A stretch of DNA of 64,000 nucleotides from positions 1 to 64,000 of the forward strand of contig DASPNP010000010.1 in NCBI GenBank assembly GCA_035626475.1. The letters are read 5' to 3'. The notes beneath the pieces are model-generated. The model had not been told where the DNA came from and did no database searches. It was given only the letters and a program-made list of their open reading frames with translations. The first letter of the stretch is position 1; every line of letters starts with the position of its first letter. Shown here one piece after another: positions 36,987 through 46,565 of this stretch. The position numbers and the translations under genes were made by a program. This DNA is from DASPKT01 sp035626475. Its GTDB lineage: Bacteria; Pseudomonadota; Alphaproteobacteria; Azospirillales; Azospirillaceae.

Positions 36987-37879
36987 CGGGCGGTGTCCAG
37001 GCTTGGGGAATGGGCAAGGGTGCGGGCCATCAGCAGCGCGCCGTCCAGCGCGTCGCCCTCCGGCTGGCTCAACAGGCGGCGGGCCCAGGGCGGCAGCCAG
37101 GGCGTGATCGGATCGGCCAGGCCGCCCATCAGGCAGACCGACGGCGCGCCGAGATCGGTCAGCGCGCGGATATGGTCGGAGAGGTCGGCGGCGGCGGCGG
37201 CGACGATGGCGGCGGCTACCGGGTCGCCCCCACCGGCATGCTCCAGCACCAGCGGCGCGAAGCCGCCGAAATCGCCGGGTTTGGCGGCTCCCGCCCAGGC
37301 GACGACCGATGCGGGCGTGCCGCCCAGCCGGTCCATCACGGCCCGGGTGAAGGGGGAGGGCGCCTCCAGCCCGTCATGGGCACGAAGGCTGCGGCGCACC
37401 GCCTCGCGGCCGATGGAAGCGCCGCTGCCGCCGTCGGACACCTCGAAGCCCCAGCCTCCGACGGCATGGCCTTTTCCGCCCACCAGCGCGTAGCCGGCGC
37501 TGCCGGTGCCGGCGATCAGGATGGCGCCATCGCGCCCCGCGAAGGCGCCCATGCAGGCTGCGAAGGCGTCGGTCTCCGCCACCGCTCCGGCGAGCCGGGG
37601 CCCGGCTTCGAGGATGCGGGCGGAGTCCTCCGGCCCGCAGATGCCGGCCAGCCCCAGCCCGGCGCGGATGCGCGGCAGGGCATCGTCCAGCGACAGCCCG
37701 GCACCTGCCAGCGCCCGGGCCGCGGCGTCCAGGATGGCGGCCCAGGCGGTCTCCAGCCCCAGGCGGATGTTGGCGGGTCCGGCCACGGCCTCGCCCACCA
37801 GGGTCCCGTCCATCCGGCGGATGCGGACCCGGCAGCGCGTGCCGCCGCCATCCACCCCCATCAGCAGATCGGCGCTCAT
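36983..37879 (-). CDS. BadF/BadG/BcrA-type amino-sugar kinase
   Basis: A 298-residue ASKHA-fold ATPase. The phosphate-1 loop GVDGGGTRCRVR lies at the N-terminus, with ILIAGTGSAGYALVG and a WGFEVSDGGSGASIG motif that matches bacterial N-acetylglucosamine/glucosamine kinases (NagK/GspK type) rather than the iron-sulfur-activating BadF proteins, which carry a cysteine motif not seen here. It would phosphorylate GlcNAc or GlcN with ATP. Its ATG overlaps the stop of the upstream ABC ATPase gene (ATGA), and its stop overlaps the SIS gene start, so the three genes are coupled. A GspK-type kinase with family-5 ABC genes recalls the Vibrio chitobiose operon. Confidence 0.82.
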   Translation of the reverse strand: MSADLLMGVDGGGTRCRVRIRRMDGTLVGEAVAGPANIRLGLETAWAAILDAAARALAGAGLSLDDALPRIRAGLGLAGICGPEDSARILEAGPRLAGAVAETDAFAACMGAFAGRDGAILIAGTGSAGYALVGGKGHAVGGWGFEVSDGGSGASIGREAVRRSLRAHDGLEAPSPFTRAVMDRLGGTPASVVAWAGAAKPGDFGGFAPLVLEHAGGGDPVAAAIVAAAAADLSDHIRALTDLGAPSVCLMGGLADPITPWLPPWARRLLSQPEGDALDGALLMARTLAHSPSLDTAR

Positions 37880-38816
37880 GCCGCCACCGCCCCGGCGGTC
37901 TCCCGTACCCAATGGTCGGGACCGACCCGGACCAGTTCGCCCGGGCCGGCGCTGAGCGCGCGGACCCGCGCCGCCTCGCCGGCGATGCGGCCGCCGGATT
38001 CGAAGGAGCGGCCGATGCGCGGTACGGCGTCCAGCAGCAGACGGGTGTACGGGTGGTGCGGCCGGCTGAGCACCGTCCCGGTCGGGCCGCTCTCGACGAT
38101 CCGGCCGCGATAGATCACCGCCGTCTCCTCCGCCACATGGCGCGCGGTGGCGATGTCGTGGGTGATGTAGAGGAGTGCGATGCCGCGGTCCCGCTTCAGC
38201 CGGTTCAGCGTGTCCAGCACGCTCAGCCGGATGGAGACGTCGAGCATCGAGGTCGGCTCGTCGGCGATCACCACCTGCGGCTCCACCGCCAGCGCCCGCG
38301 CCAGGTTCACGCGCTGGCGCTGGCCGCCCGACAGCTCGTGCGGGTATTTGCGCAGGGTCGCGGCGGCGTCCAACTCCACCTGGCGCAGCAGCGCCGCGGC
38401 CGCCGCCTCCCGCCCCGCGCGGTCCAGGTCGGGGCGGTGCAGGGCCAGCGGCCGCTCCAGATGGTGCGCCACAATGTGGGCGGGGTTCAGCGCGGCGAAG
38501 GGGTCCTGAAAGACCATCTGCACCCGCCGGCAATAATCCAGCCTCTCCGCCCGCCCGCGCAGCCGAGTCACGTCCCGGCCGCTCAGCACGATATGGCCCT
38601 CGTCGGGCTGGACCAGGCGGGTCAGCACCTTGGCGGCCGTGCTCTTGCCCGACCCGCTCTCGCCCACCAGCGCCAGCGCGCGGCCGGGGACCAGGGTCAG
38701 GCTGAAATCCTGCAAGGCCCGCACCGGCGTCGAGCCGGGGAAGGTGACGCTCAGGCGGCGCAGCTCCAGCACCGGGCGGTATTCGCTGTCGCTCATGGCA
38801 CCGTTTCCGCTGTCGC

Positions 38817-38820
<4 letters not shown>
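37876..38820 (-). CDS. Oligosaccharide/oligopeptide ABC transporter ATP-binding protein (DppF-like)
   Basis: A 314-residue ATPase of the oligopeptide/dipeptide family. Walker A GESGSGKST, Q-loop in VQMVFQDPFAALNP, signature LSGGQRQRVNLARALA, Walker B VVIADEPT, switch His in LYITHDIATA, then the family-typical C-terminal tail with HPYTRLLLDAVP. It works at the cytoplasmic face with the partner ATPase encoded just upstream and two permeases. Two in-frame ATGs exist (38820 and 38796), created by a 24-bp tandem duplication; ATG 38820 overlaps the upstream stop (ATGA) and is preferred, so the N-terminus reads MSDSGNGAMSDSEYRP. The substrate is probably chitooligosaccharide, from the neighbouring genes. 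Confidence 0.92.

Positions 38821-38831
<11 letters not shown>
38784..38831. repeat. 24-bp tandem duplication across the ATGA junction
   Basis: Two near-identical copies (38784-38807 and 38808-38831; one base differs) of a unit beginning CGCTGTCGCTCATGGCACCG. On the minus strand the unit carries the upstream gene's stop and the start codon of the next ABC gene, so a second start codon was copied in frame 24 bp downstream. The copies are adjacent with no gap, suggesting slippage or unequal recombination. Confidence 0.9.
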
Positions 38832-39616
<785 letters not shown>

Positions 39617-39620
<4 letters not shown>

Positions 39621-40504
39621 GCGGGCCTTCTCCCCGTGGCGAGGGCCAGCAGGTCCGGCTTGACCCGGATGGTGCGCAGGCGCGGGTTGGCGATCTCGTC
39701 CAGCGCGAAGTTCACCAGCGACAGGCCGCTGCCGAACAGGATCAGCGTCAGGCAGGGTGCCGCCATCTCCCACCAGGCGCCGACCTGCAGCGCCGAGGTG
39801 CTTTGCGCGTGGTAGAGCATGGTGCCCCAGGACACCACCAGCGGGTCGCCGAGCCCCAGGAACTCCAGCGTCGCCTCGGTCACCACGGCGTAGAGCACGC
39901 TGCCGATGAAGTTCAGCCCGACCAGCGACACCAGGTTGGGCAGCAGCTCCCAGCCGATCACCCGCAAGGCCGGCTCGCCCAGCAGCTCCGCCGCCCGCAC
40001 GAAGTCGCGCTGGCGCAAGCTCAGGGTCTGGGCGCGCACCACGCGGGCGCCCCAGCCCCAGGAGGTGAAGCCGATGATGCCGGCGATCACCCAGGGCCCG
40101 GCCTGCCCGATGAAGGCGGCCAGCACCAGCATCAGCGGCAGGTTGGGGATGACCAGCACGATGTTGGTGAGCAGGCTCAACGCCTCGTCCACCCGGCCGC
40201 CGAAATAGCCGGAGGTCACGCCGACCGCGACGCCGATCAGGGTCACCAGTGCCCCCGCCGCCAGCCCCACGGCCAGGGAGGTGCGGGCGCCGTGCAGCGT
40301 CTGGGAGAGCACGTCGCGGCCCATGCGGGTGCTGCCCATGACATGCTCGGCGCTGGGCGGCTCGTGCGGGCGGGCGACGCGCTGGTTGGGGGCGGCGGGG
40401 GCAATCACCGGCGCCAGCAGGGCCAGCGCCAGGAACAGCGCCACGATGGCGGCGCCGAATGCGGCCTTGGGATTGGCGAGCAGGGTGGAGGCGACATGGC
40501 GCAT
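39617..40504 (-). CDS. ABC transporter permease (DppC-like)
   Basis: A 295-residue inner-membrane permease. N-terminal OppC_N region with one helix (about 15-37), then five helices of the BPD_transp_1 fold. The EAA loop (coupling helix for the ATPase) is RQRDFVRAAELLGEPALRVI followed by GWELLPN. The segment MGSTRMGRDVLSQTLHGART near residue 60 is typical of DppC/OppC. It would pair with the DppB-like permease encoded 3 bp upstream. Its stop overlaps the ATG of the DppD-like gene. Confidence 0.93.
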
Positions 40505-40507
40505 GGC

Positions 40508-41485
40508 TCAGGCCCTCCTCAGGCGGGGGTCGATGGCGAGGCACACCAGGTCGGCGGCCAGGTTGGCCGTCAGCATGGCGAGCGTCATCAGCAGCAGCTG
40601 GCCCTGGATCAGCGGATAGTCCCGCGCGGTGATGCCCTGGTAGAGCGTGTAGCCCAGCCCCGGATAGTTGAAGACCACCTCGGTCACCAGCGCCCCGCCG
40701 AAGACGGCACCCAGCGTCATGGCGAAGCTGGTGACGGCCGGCAGCAGCGCGTTGCGCGCGGCGTAGGCCATGCGCAGCCGCCTATCGTCCAGCCCCTTGG
40801 CCGTGCCCAGCGTGATGTAGTCCTCGCCCAGCAGGTTGATCATGCTGTTGCGCATGGTCACGACATAGCCGCCGAGCTGGGTCAGGGCCAATGTGAGCAC
40901 CGGCAGCACCGCGTGCGCCGCCACGCTGCCGACGAATTCCGGCGTCCAGCCCGGGTCCAGCAGCGGCGCCCAGGCATAGCCGGTGGGCAGCCATTTCAGC
41001 GCGATGGCGAAGACGTAGAGCGCGACCAGCGAGATCACCAGCGGCGGCACCGCCTGCAGCATGACCGCCGCCGGCGCCCCCACCGCGTCGAACCGCCCGC
41101 CGCGCCGCCAGGCGGCATGGATGCCGGCCAGCGTGCCCACGGCGAAGGCGAGGAACGACGCGGTCAGCACCAGGAACAGGGTCCATGGCAGGGCCCGCAG
41201 CAGCACCTCGTTCACGGTCAGCGGATGGAACTTCACCGACAGGCCAAGGTCCCAGGTGAAGACCGAGGCGAGGTAGCGCAGATACTGCAGCGGCAGCGGC
41301 TGGTCGATGAAGCCGAAGGTGGCGCGCAGCGCCTCCATGCTCTCCGGCGGCAAGGCGGTGCCGGCCTGGGCGAACATGACGTCGACCGGGTCGCCGGGCA
41401 TCAGGCGCGGCAGCAGGAAGTTGAAGGTCGCGGCGACCAGGAAGGCCGCGACGTAGAAGCCGATGCGTCGGAGCAGGAAGGCCAT
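40508..41485 (-). CDS. ABC transporter permease (DppB-like)
   Basis: A 325-residue inner-membrane permease with six predicted helices, the first at about 10-30. Family marks: FLLPRLMPGDPVD near residue 25, the substrate-path region, and the EAA coupling segment DYITLGTAKGLDDRRLRMAY followed by RNALLPAVTS. This is the first permease after the substrate-binding protein, with 99 bp between their ends. The order binding protein, DppB, DppC, DppD, DppF matches the family-5 peptide/sugar operons. Expression is likely from the promoter upstream of the binding-protein gene. Confidence 0.94.
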   Translation of the reverse strand: MAFLLRRIGFYVAAFLVAATFNFLLPRLMPGDPVDVMFAQAGTALPPESMEALRATFGFIDQPLPLQYLRYLASVFTWDLGLSVKFHPLTVNEVLLRALPWTLFLVLTASFLAFAVGTLAGIHAAWRRGGRFDAVGAPAAVMLQAVPPLVISLVALYVFAIALKWLPTGYAWAPLLDPGWTPEFVGSVAAHAVLPVLTLALTQLGGYVVTMRNSMINLLGEDYITLGTAKGLDDRRLRMAYAARNALLPAVTSFAMTLGAVFGGALVTEVVFNYPGLGYTLYQGITARDYPLIQGQLLLMTLAMLTANLAADLVCLAIDPRLRRA

Positions 41486-41584
41486 GGCGCTACCTCCGTC
41501 GGCCGCGAAGGGGCCGTCAGGGCGAGTTCGGGGAAGCCGGCGCCTCGGGTGAGGGGCCGGGCGGAACCGGGGAACCGCGGCCGG

Positions 41585-43264
41585 TCAGGCCGGGCGCACG
41601 GGTTCCAGCGACAGCAGGTGGAGCAGGCGCTCGGGCGTGCCGTCGAACACGTCGGGCCGTCCGCCCGGGTTGTCGGCGTTGAACCAGCCTTTGAAGCGCC
41701 TGGTGTTGTACTGGTACCAGATCGGGTTGCTGAACAGCGGCACGTAGGGGGTGCTGGCGGCCAGGATCGCCTGCACCTTGTCCATGGCGCGCCGCTGGGC
41801 GACGGGGTCGATGGTGGCGACGAAGGCGTCCAGCGCCTGGTCCAGCTCCGGATCGACGAAGCGGGTGGCGCCCCAGCGCGTCTTGCCGGCGAAGCGGGAA
41901 TGGAAGCCGTTGTCGAAGGAGCGGTAGGGCGTCTCGCCGGTGAACAGCCCGTTGATCGCCATGTCGTAGTCGCCGGAGATCAGCTTCTGCGTCCAGGAGG
42001 CGGGCTCGGGCGTGGCGACCCTCGCGTCGATGCCGATGGCGTTCAGCCCTTCGGCCACCAGCTGCACGGCGTTCACCCAGTCGGTCCAGCCGTTGGGCGC
42101 CAGGATGAAGAAGCTGATCGGCGTGCCGTCGGGATGGTCGATGAAGCCGTCGCCGTTGACATCGCGGTAGCCGCTCTCGGCCAGCAGCGCGCGGGCGGCG
42201 TCCTTGTCGAACCGGGCGAAGCGGCCGAAGGACTTCTCGGCCTCGCGGTTGACCCAGTCCTGGTAGGTGCGCCCGATGCCGCTCGCATACTCGTTCACCA
42301 TGGGATAGCCGTAGCTGGCGATGTCCACGATGGCGCGGCGGTCCACCGCCATACTGACGGCGCGGCGGAACTTCACGTCGCGGAAGGCGCGGCGGTTGCC
42401 GGGGTCGCGGCTGTCGAAGTTCAGGTAGACCGCGACGGTGCCGCCCGGCGGGAACCAGTAGCGGTGGTGCGCCGGGTCGGCCGCGACGTAGGTGCGCTCG
42501 ATGTCCGGCAGGAAGGCGCCGAACCAGTCCACCCCGCCTGATGATGCCGCCGTCAGCAGCTGCTCGTTGGTGCCGATCTGCGGGAAGCTCAGGCAGTCCA
42601 CCTTCAGCGCGCCCGCGTCCCAGTAGTTCGGGTTGCGGCACTGGACATAGACTTGGTTGGTGAAGCGCTTCACCTCCGTCATCGGGCCGGTGCCGACCGG
42701 GTTGGGGTTGGTGAAGGTGACGGGGTCGGCGACCTTGCTCCAGACATGCTCGGCGACGATCGGCACGCGCACCAGCTCGAACGCCATGTTGGTGTTCACC
42801 TGCTTCAGCTGGAACACCACCGTGTGCGCGTCCGGCGCCTCCACCGAGGCGACGCGCTTCCAGATGTCCAGCGTGTCCAGCGCCCGGTGCTGGCGCAGCA
42901 TCTCGAAGGTAAAGGCCACGTCGTGCGCGTCGAACGGATGGCCGTCGGACCATTTCACGCCCTCGCGCAGGCGGAAGGTCAGCTTCAGCAGATCGTCGGA
43001 GAAGTCGTAGTCGGTCGCCAGCCGGAAATGCGGCCGGCCGCCCTGCATCGAGTTGAAGATTATCAGCGGCTCGTAGACGAAGTCGCGGGTGCTGTGCAGC
43101 CGGGTCGTCTCGTTGAACGGGTTGAAGTTGCGCACCCAGCCGGTGGAGAGGCTTGCCACCACCGTCACGGTCGAGGGCGCGGGCTCCTGCTGGGCCCGGG
43201 CGGCGGGCGCCATGAGGGCCAGGGAGGCCAGCAGCACCGCCAATCGTTTCGTCATCGCCTTCAT
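41585..43264 (-). CDS. Family-5 ABC substrate-binding protein, probably for chitooligosaccharides
   Basis: A 559-residue periplasmic solute-binding protein. Signal peptide about 1-24 (ending APAARAQ). SBP_bac_5 motifs: STRDFVYEPLIIFN near residue 60, LREGVKWSDGHPFDAHDVAF, and AYNTRRF-type C-terminal block YQYNTRRFKGWFNADNPG followed by GTPERLLHLLSLEPV. This ending and the WVRNFNPFN N-terminal part resemble the cellobiose/chitobiose-binding members of the family (as in Vibrio and Thermotoga) more than peptide-binding ones. Two in-frame starts (43264 and 43255) are close. It lies 129 bp after the NagZ-like gene on the same strand. Specificity is inference from context. Confidence 0.9.
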   Translation of the reverse strand: MKAMTKRLAVLLASLALMAPAARAQQEPAPSTVTVVASLSTGWVRNFNPFNETTRLHSTRDFVYEPLIIFNSMQGGRPHFRLATDYDFSDDLLKLTFRLREGVKWSDGHPFDAHDVAFTFEMLRQHRALDTLDIWKRVASVEAPDAHTVVFQLKQVNTNMAFELVRVPIVAEHVWSKVADPVTFTNPNPVGTGPMTEVKRFTNQVYVQCRNPNYWDAGALKVDCLSFPQIGTNEQLLTAASSGGVDWFGAFLPDIERTYVAADPAHHRYWFPPGGTVAVYLNFDSRDPGNRRAFRDVKFRRAVSMAVDRRAIVDIASYGYPMVNEYASGIGRTYQDWVNREAEKSFGRFARFDKDAARALLAESGYRDVNGDGFIDHPDGTPISFFILAPNGWTDWVNAVQLVAEGLNAIGIDARVATPEPASWTQKLISGDYDMAINGLFTGETPYRSFDNGFHSRFAGKTRWGATRFVDPELDQALDAFVATIDPVAQRRAMDKVQAILAASTPYVPLFSNPIWYQYNTRRFKGWFNADNPGGRPDVFDGTPERLLHLLSLEPVRPA

Positions 43265-43393
43265 CGCTGACCCGTCGCCTCCCGGCCCGCCCCCTTGCCG
43301 GGCGGGTCCCGGCGGCGGCGTTCGTTGTGGGGATACTGTCGCCGCGCCGTGCCCGCTCCGCCAGCGCGAAAGATCGTCGATTTCGTCAGTCCA

Positions 43394-44422
43394 TCATGCC
43401 GTGAGGCTGGCGCCGATCTCGGCCAGCGCGCCGGCCACGTCGAAACGCCCGCTACGGCCGGCCATGCGCGCCGCCGCCTCGATGCGGGCGGCGGCGGCGT
43501 CGGTCAGCGGCCGGGCGCCGGCGGCGATGGCGGTCCACTCCGCCACGTCGCCATGGCTGGACAGCGCCACGTCCATGCCGGCCGCCAGCACTGCGGCGCA
43601 GCGCTCGGCGAGCGTCCCTTCCAGGCTGTCCATGTAGATGCAGTCCGACACCAGCACCCCGCCGAAGCCGATGCGTCCCCGCACCACCTGGCCCAGCACG
43701 GCGGGCGAGACGGTGGCGGGGCGGATCGGATCGACGGCGGAATAGACGACATGCGCCACCATGGCCCAGGGCGCGTCGGCCAGCCGCTTGAACGGCAGGA
43801 AGTCGGTGGCGTCCAGCGCCTCCAGCCCGGTATCCACGACGGGGCGGGCCTTGTGGCTGTCGACCAGGGCGCGGCCATGGCCGGGGATGTGCTTGACGAT
43901 CGGCACCACGCCCTGCTCCAGCATGCCCTCCATGAAGGCGGCGGCCAGTGCCGCCACCTGCTCCGGCTCGTCGCCGAAGGCGCGCTCGCCGATGACCGGG
44001 TCGGCCCCGGCGACCGGCACGTCCAGCAGCGGGGCACAGTCCACGGTCACGCCATGGTCGGCCAGCAGCGCGCCGATGGCGGCGCCGTTCAGCCGGGCGG
44101 ATGCTAAGGCCCTTTCCGGGTCGCGCCGGTACAGCCGGCCGAAATTGGCGGGGGCGGGGAAGGCGGGCCAGACGGGGGGCTCCATCCGCTGGTGCTCGCC
44201 GCCCTCGAAGTCGATCAGGATGGGCGCGTCGGCCCGGCCCACCGCCTCGCGGAACTCGGCGCAGAGCCGGCGCAGCTGGTCCGGCGCCTCGCAGTTGCGC
44301 TTGAACAGGATCAGCCCCAGCGGGTCGGCGTCGCGGTAGAAGTCCTTCTGCTCCCGCGTCAGGACCGTGCCGGGGGCGCCGAAGACGACGGCCAGGGGAT
44401 GTCTGCTGCTCTGCTGCGCCAT
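43394..44422 (-). CDS. Beta-N-acetylhexosaminidase, GH3 (NagZ-like)
   Basis: A 342-residue single-domain glycoside hydrolase family 3 enzyme without a signal peptide, so cytoplasmic. Motifs: PILIDFEGGEHQRM (substrate loop, DxEGGxxxR type), KHIPGHGRALVDSHK with His182 (the acid/base His/Asp dyad loop of NagZ), and the nucleophile Asp260 in VSDCIYMDSL. NagZ removes terminal GlcNAc from muropeptides or chitooligosaccharides. It lies at the head of the amino-sugar transport and catabolic genes, 129 bp before the binding-protein gene. The start at 44422 was chosen because the next upstream in-frame residues look non-coding. A specific role in peptidoglycan recycling or chitin use cannot be separated. 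Confidence 0.88.
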   Translation of the reverse strand: MAQQSSRHPLAVVFGAPGTVLTREQKDFYRDADPLGLILFKRNCEAPDQLRRLCAEFREAVGRADAPILIDFEGGEHQRMEPPVWPAFPAPANFGRLYRRDPERALASARLNGAAIGALLADHGVTVDCAPLLDVPVAGADPVIGERAFGDEPEQVAALAAAFMEGMLEQGVVPIVKHIPGHGRALVDSHKARPVVDTGLEALDATDFLPFKRLADAPWAMVAHVVYSAVDPIRPATVSPAVLGQVVRGRIGFGGVLVSDCIYMDSLEGTLAERCAAVLAAGMDVALSSHGDVAEWTAIAAGARPLTDAAAARIEAAARMAGRSGRFDVAGALAEIGASLTA

Positions 44423-44541
44423 GTCGGGGGCTCCGCCGGGTGGTTGCCTGTCCCCGACACCTGCCGCCTGAGGGGGCGGGGGTTCAAGCATCCCTTTGCG
44501 GAACGACGAACTTGCCGTTATGCTCGGCCGGCGTCGCAACC

Positions 44542-44560
44542 CGGTTACCAAGTAAAACCG
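44542..44560. promoter_or_regulatory. Imperfect dyad in the divergent NagZ/sensor promoter region
   Basis: TTAC-CAA-GTAA (44545-44555) is a perfect short dyad inside a longer CGGTTAC/GTAAAACCG arrangement. It lies 123 bp upstream of the NagZ-like start and 70 bp upstream of the divergent membrane protein. It shares the GTAA/TTAC elements with the palindrome before the TonB receptor at 46328 but in the opposite order. It might be an operator for the amino-sugar regulon. Confidence 0.3.
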
Positions 44561-44623
44561 CCGGCAAAAACGTCAAAATCACAAAATTGACGGCGGGGGA
44601 CCGGTCAGGGGGGAGTGTACGGC

Positions 44624-46138
44624 GTGTCGAGTGACGGCAGACAACGTCTGCGGCGCGTCCTGCCCGTGCTGCCGCTGCTGGGGCTACTGGTCCTGGCATT
44701 GGCTTTGTGGGTTAGGACGATTGGCGACAGGACCCGGGTCCAGGTCGAGGACGCGCGCTCCTCGGCCGAGCGCGAGCTGTCGGGGCTGGCCGCCTTCGCC
44801 CGCAGCCAGAGCGCGGCCTTCGCCAGCACCAGCTTCATCGGCTACAGCGTCGGCCGCTACTACGGCTTCGCCCAGGCCTACGCCCAGATCTCGCCGGACC
44901 CGGAGCGGGCGGCGACCCTGCTGCGCAACAGCTATACCGACCGCGACACGGTGCCGGCCGAGCTGCCGCCGGCGCTGGCGGCCTACGACGCGGTCCATGC
45001 CCGCTTCCACGCCAGCTTCCAGGATCTGCTGGGCTCCACCGTCTTCGACGACCTCTATCTGATCGACCGGTTCGGCCGGGTCGTCTATTCGCTGCGCAAG
45101 GACCCGCTCTTCGCCGCCGATTTGTCGGAGGCGCGGCTGCGCACCACGCCGCTGGGCGAGCTGCTGCGCGACGTGCAGGCGCGCCTGCCCCAGGCGGAGA
45201 AGCCCCAGGAGGCGGTGGTCATTTCGCAGCCGAAACGGCTAGGCGAGACGGCCGCCATCCTGATCGCCCGGCCGATCGTGCGGCACGGCTCGGTCGAGGG
45301 CGTCGTCGCCTTCCGCCTGCCGCTGGCGGAGGTGGAGCGGCGCTTCCAGGCCATGGCCCGCCCCGGCCTGCGCTTCCAGCTGCTGGACGCCGCCGGCGAG
45401 GCGGTGGTGGGCGATGCCCCGCGCGGCGAGACGGTGCACGGTCCCTTCACGGTCGAGGGCACCGGCTGGTCCTATAGTGTGGTGGCCGACGGCGGCGCCC
45501 TGGGCGGCGGCACCGCTTGGCTGGCCGCCCTGCTGCTGCTGGCCGGGCTGGGGGCTGCCTGGTGGGCGGTGCGCGAGTCCGGATTGGCCCTGGCGGCCCC
45601 GGCGCCGCAGCCGACACCCGCCGCCCCGCTCCCCGCACCGGCGCCCGTGCCGGTTCCCCTGGCGGTCCAGGACGAGGCGCCGGCCCCGCCCGTTCACGCC
45701 CAGCCCGCTCACTCCTCCCTGGAAGAGGAATTGCCGCCGCCCGCTGGCGACGCGCCGCCCGCCGCGCCCGAACTCGCCAGTGTGCCGGCCGAGCTGCCGG
45801 ACGGGTTCGAGTCGGACGAGGAGTACCGGCGCCGCATCGTCGACGTCATGACGGCGGCGCTGGATGCCTGGCACCGGGCCAAGGGCAAGGGCAAGATCGA
45901 GCTGGCGGAGGAGAGCGGCCTCTGGCGCGTCTATATGGACCGCAGCTCGCTGCAGACCCGCACGCTGGACAAGTACCTGCTGGTGGAGACGCTGCCGCGC
46001 AACCCGCGCTGGCGCGACGTCGTCCGCACGGCTGAGTACGTGCTGCGCCACTGCCCGGAACCCACGCCGGAGCGCGAGGCGCTGCAGGGCGCGCTGCTGC
46101 GCCTGAAGCACCAGCTGCGCGAGGCTGAGCGCATCTGA
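44624..46138 (+). CDS. Membrane-anchored Cache-like sensor protein with unknown cytoplasmic domain
   Basis: A 504-residue protein starting at GTG with AGGGGGGAG nine bases before. It has an N-terminal helix (about 12-30), a periplasmic region with an elongated helix and PAS-like/dCache features (LYLIDRFGRVVYSLRKDPLF; then IARPIVRHGSVEGVVAFRL), a second helix (about 300-322), a proline-rich linker (about 330-390) and a C-terminal cytoplasmic domain with FESDEEYRRRIVDVMTAALD, ELAEESGLWRVYMDR and EYVLRHCPE. No HAMP, kinase, cyclase or MCP domain is seen in the last 120 residues, which I do not recognise. It is divergent from the NagZ-like gene, 201 bp apart. Confidence 0.6.
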   Translation: MSSDGRQRLRRVLPVLPLLGLLVLALALWVRTIGDRTRVQVEDARSSAERELSGLAAFARSQSAAFASTSFIGYSVGRYYGFAQAYAQISPDPERAATLLRNSYTDRDTVPAELPPALAAYDAVHARFHASFQDLLGSTVFDDLYLIDRFGRVVYSLRKDPLFAADLSEARLRTTPLGELLRDVQARLPQAEKPQEAVVISQPKRLGETAAILIARPIVRHGSVEGVVAFRLPLAEVERRFQAMARPGLRFQLLDAAGEAVVGDAPRGETVHGPFTVEGTGWSYSVVADGGALGGGTAWLAALLLLAGLGAAWWAVRESGLALAAPAPQPTPAAPLPAPAPVPVPLAVQDEAPAPPVHAQPAHSSLEEELPPPAGDAPPAAPELASVPAELPDGFESDEEYRRRIVDVMTAALDAWHRAKGKGKIELAEESGLWRVYMDRSSLQTRTLDKYLLVETLPRNPRWRDVVRTAEYVLRHCPEPTPEREALQGALLRLKHQLREAERI

Positions 46139-46171
46139 GCCCGAGCCCACTTCCCGAGTCTTGGCCCTTTT

Positions 46172-46291
46172 CCCCCTCTCCCAGGGAAGAGGGCAGGGGA
46201 GAGGCGCTTCATCTGAGTTTGCGGATTGCTCCGCGATCCCGTACCCCCTCTCCCTGTCCCTCTCCCCCTGGGAGAGGGGACGGCAGTGCGG
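46172..46291. repeat. Composite C/G-rich intergenic repeat, copy A
   Basis: Consists of a first hairpin-forming part (CCCCCTCTCCCAGGG ... AGAGGGCAGGGG) and a second part from AGTTTGC at 46216 through CCCGTACCCCCTCTCCCTGT to GGGAGAGGGGACGG. Copy B at 54294-54435 has the same order and orientation; the second parts match at about nine of ten positions. Copy A is in the 427-bp gap before the TonB receptor; the rest of that gap holds the palindrome at 46328-46337 and no gene. Confidence 0.7.
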
Positions 46292-46327
46292 TCGGGACAG
46301 GCTTCGAACCTTTACCCAGCCCTGCAT

Positions 46328-46337
46328 GTAACGTTAC
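46328..46337. promoter_or_regulatory. LacI-family-type palindrome upstream of TonB receptor
   Basis: GTAACGTTAC is a perfect 10-bp palindrome with the central CG step that is typical for LacI-family operators (here TGTAACGTTACT). It lies 229 bp before the receptor start. Carbohydrate-type TonB receptors in alphaproteobacteria are often controlled by LacI-family repressors. No LacI gene is in the window. Confidence 0.4.
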
Positions 46338-46565
46338 TGATTTTCCAAGGATTCCCGTACCTTGGGCCCGAATTTTACGTCAATTCCGGCGTTCTGCCGG
46401 AACCGGCCTTTCGCAGACCTCCCCACTCCGCTTCCCATGGCGTCACCGCCGAACGGCCACCGGACGAAGAACCGGGGTCCCGAGGCGGGGCGAGGACGCG
46501 CGGGACCTTCGATGAGCACGCCGCCCGAGACGCCACAGGGATCTGGAACAGAGGAGGGGACGCCA

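Noticed and set aside
43276..43313. GC hairpin (CCCGCC / GGCGGG) between the NagZ-like gene and the binding-protein gene as a terminator
   Set aside because: No T-run follows on the minus strand, and co-directional neighbouring genes make termination uncertain. It may only affect translation of the binding protein.
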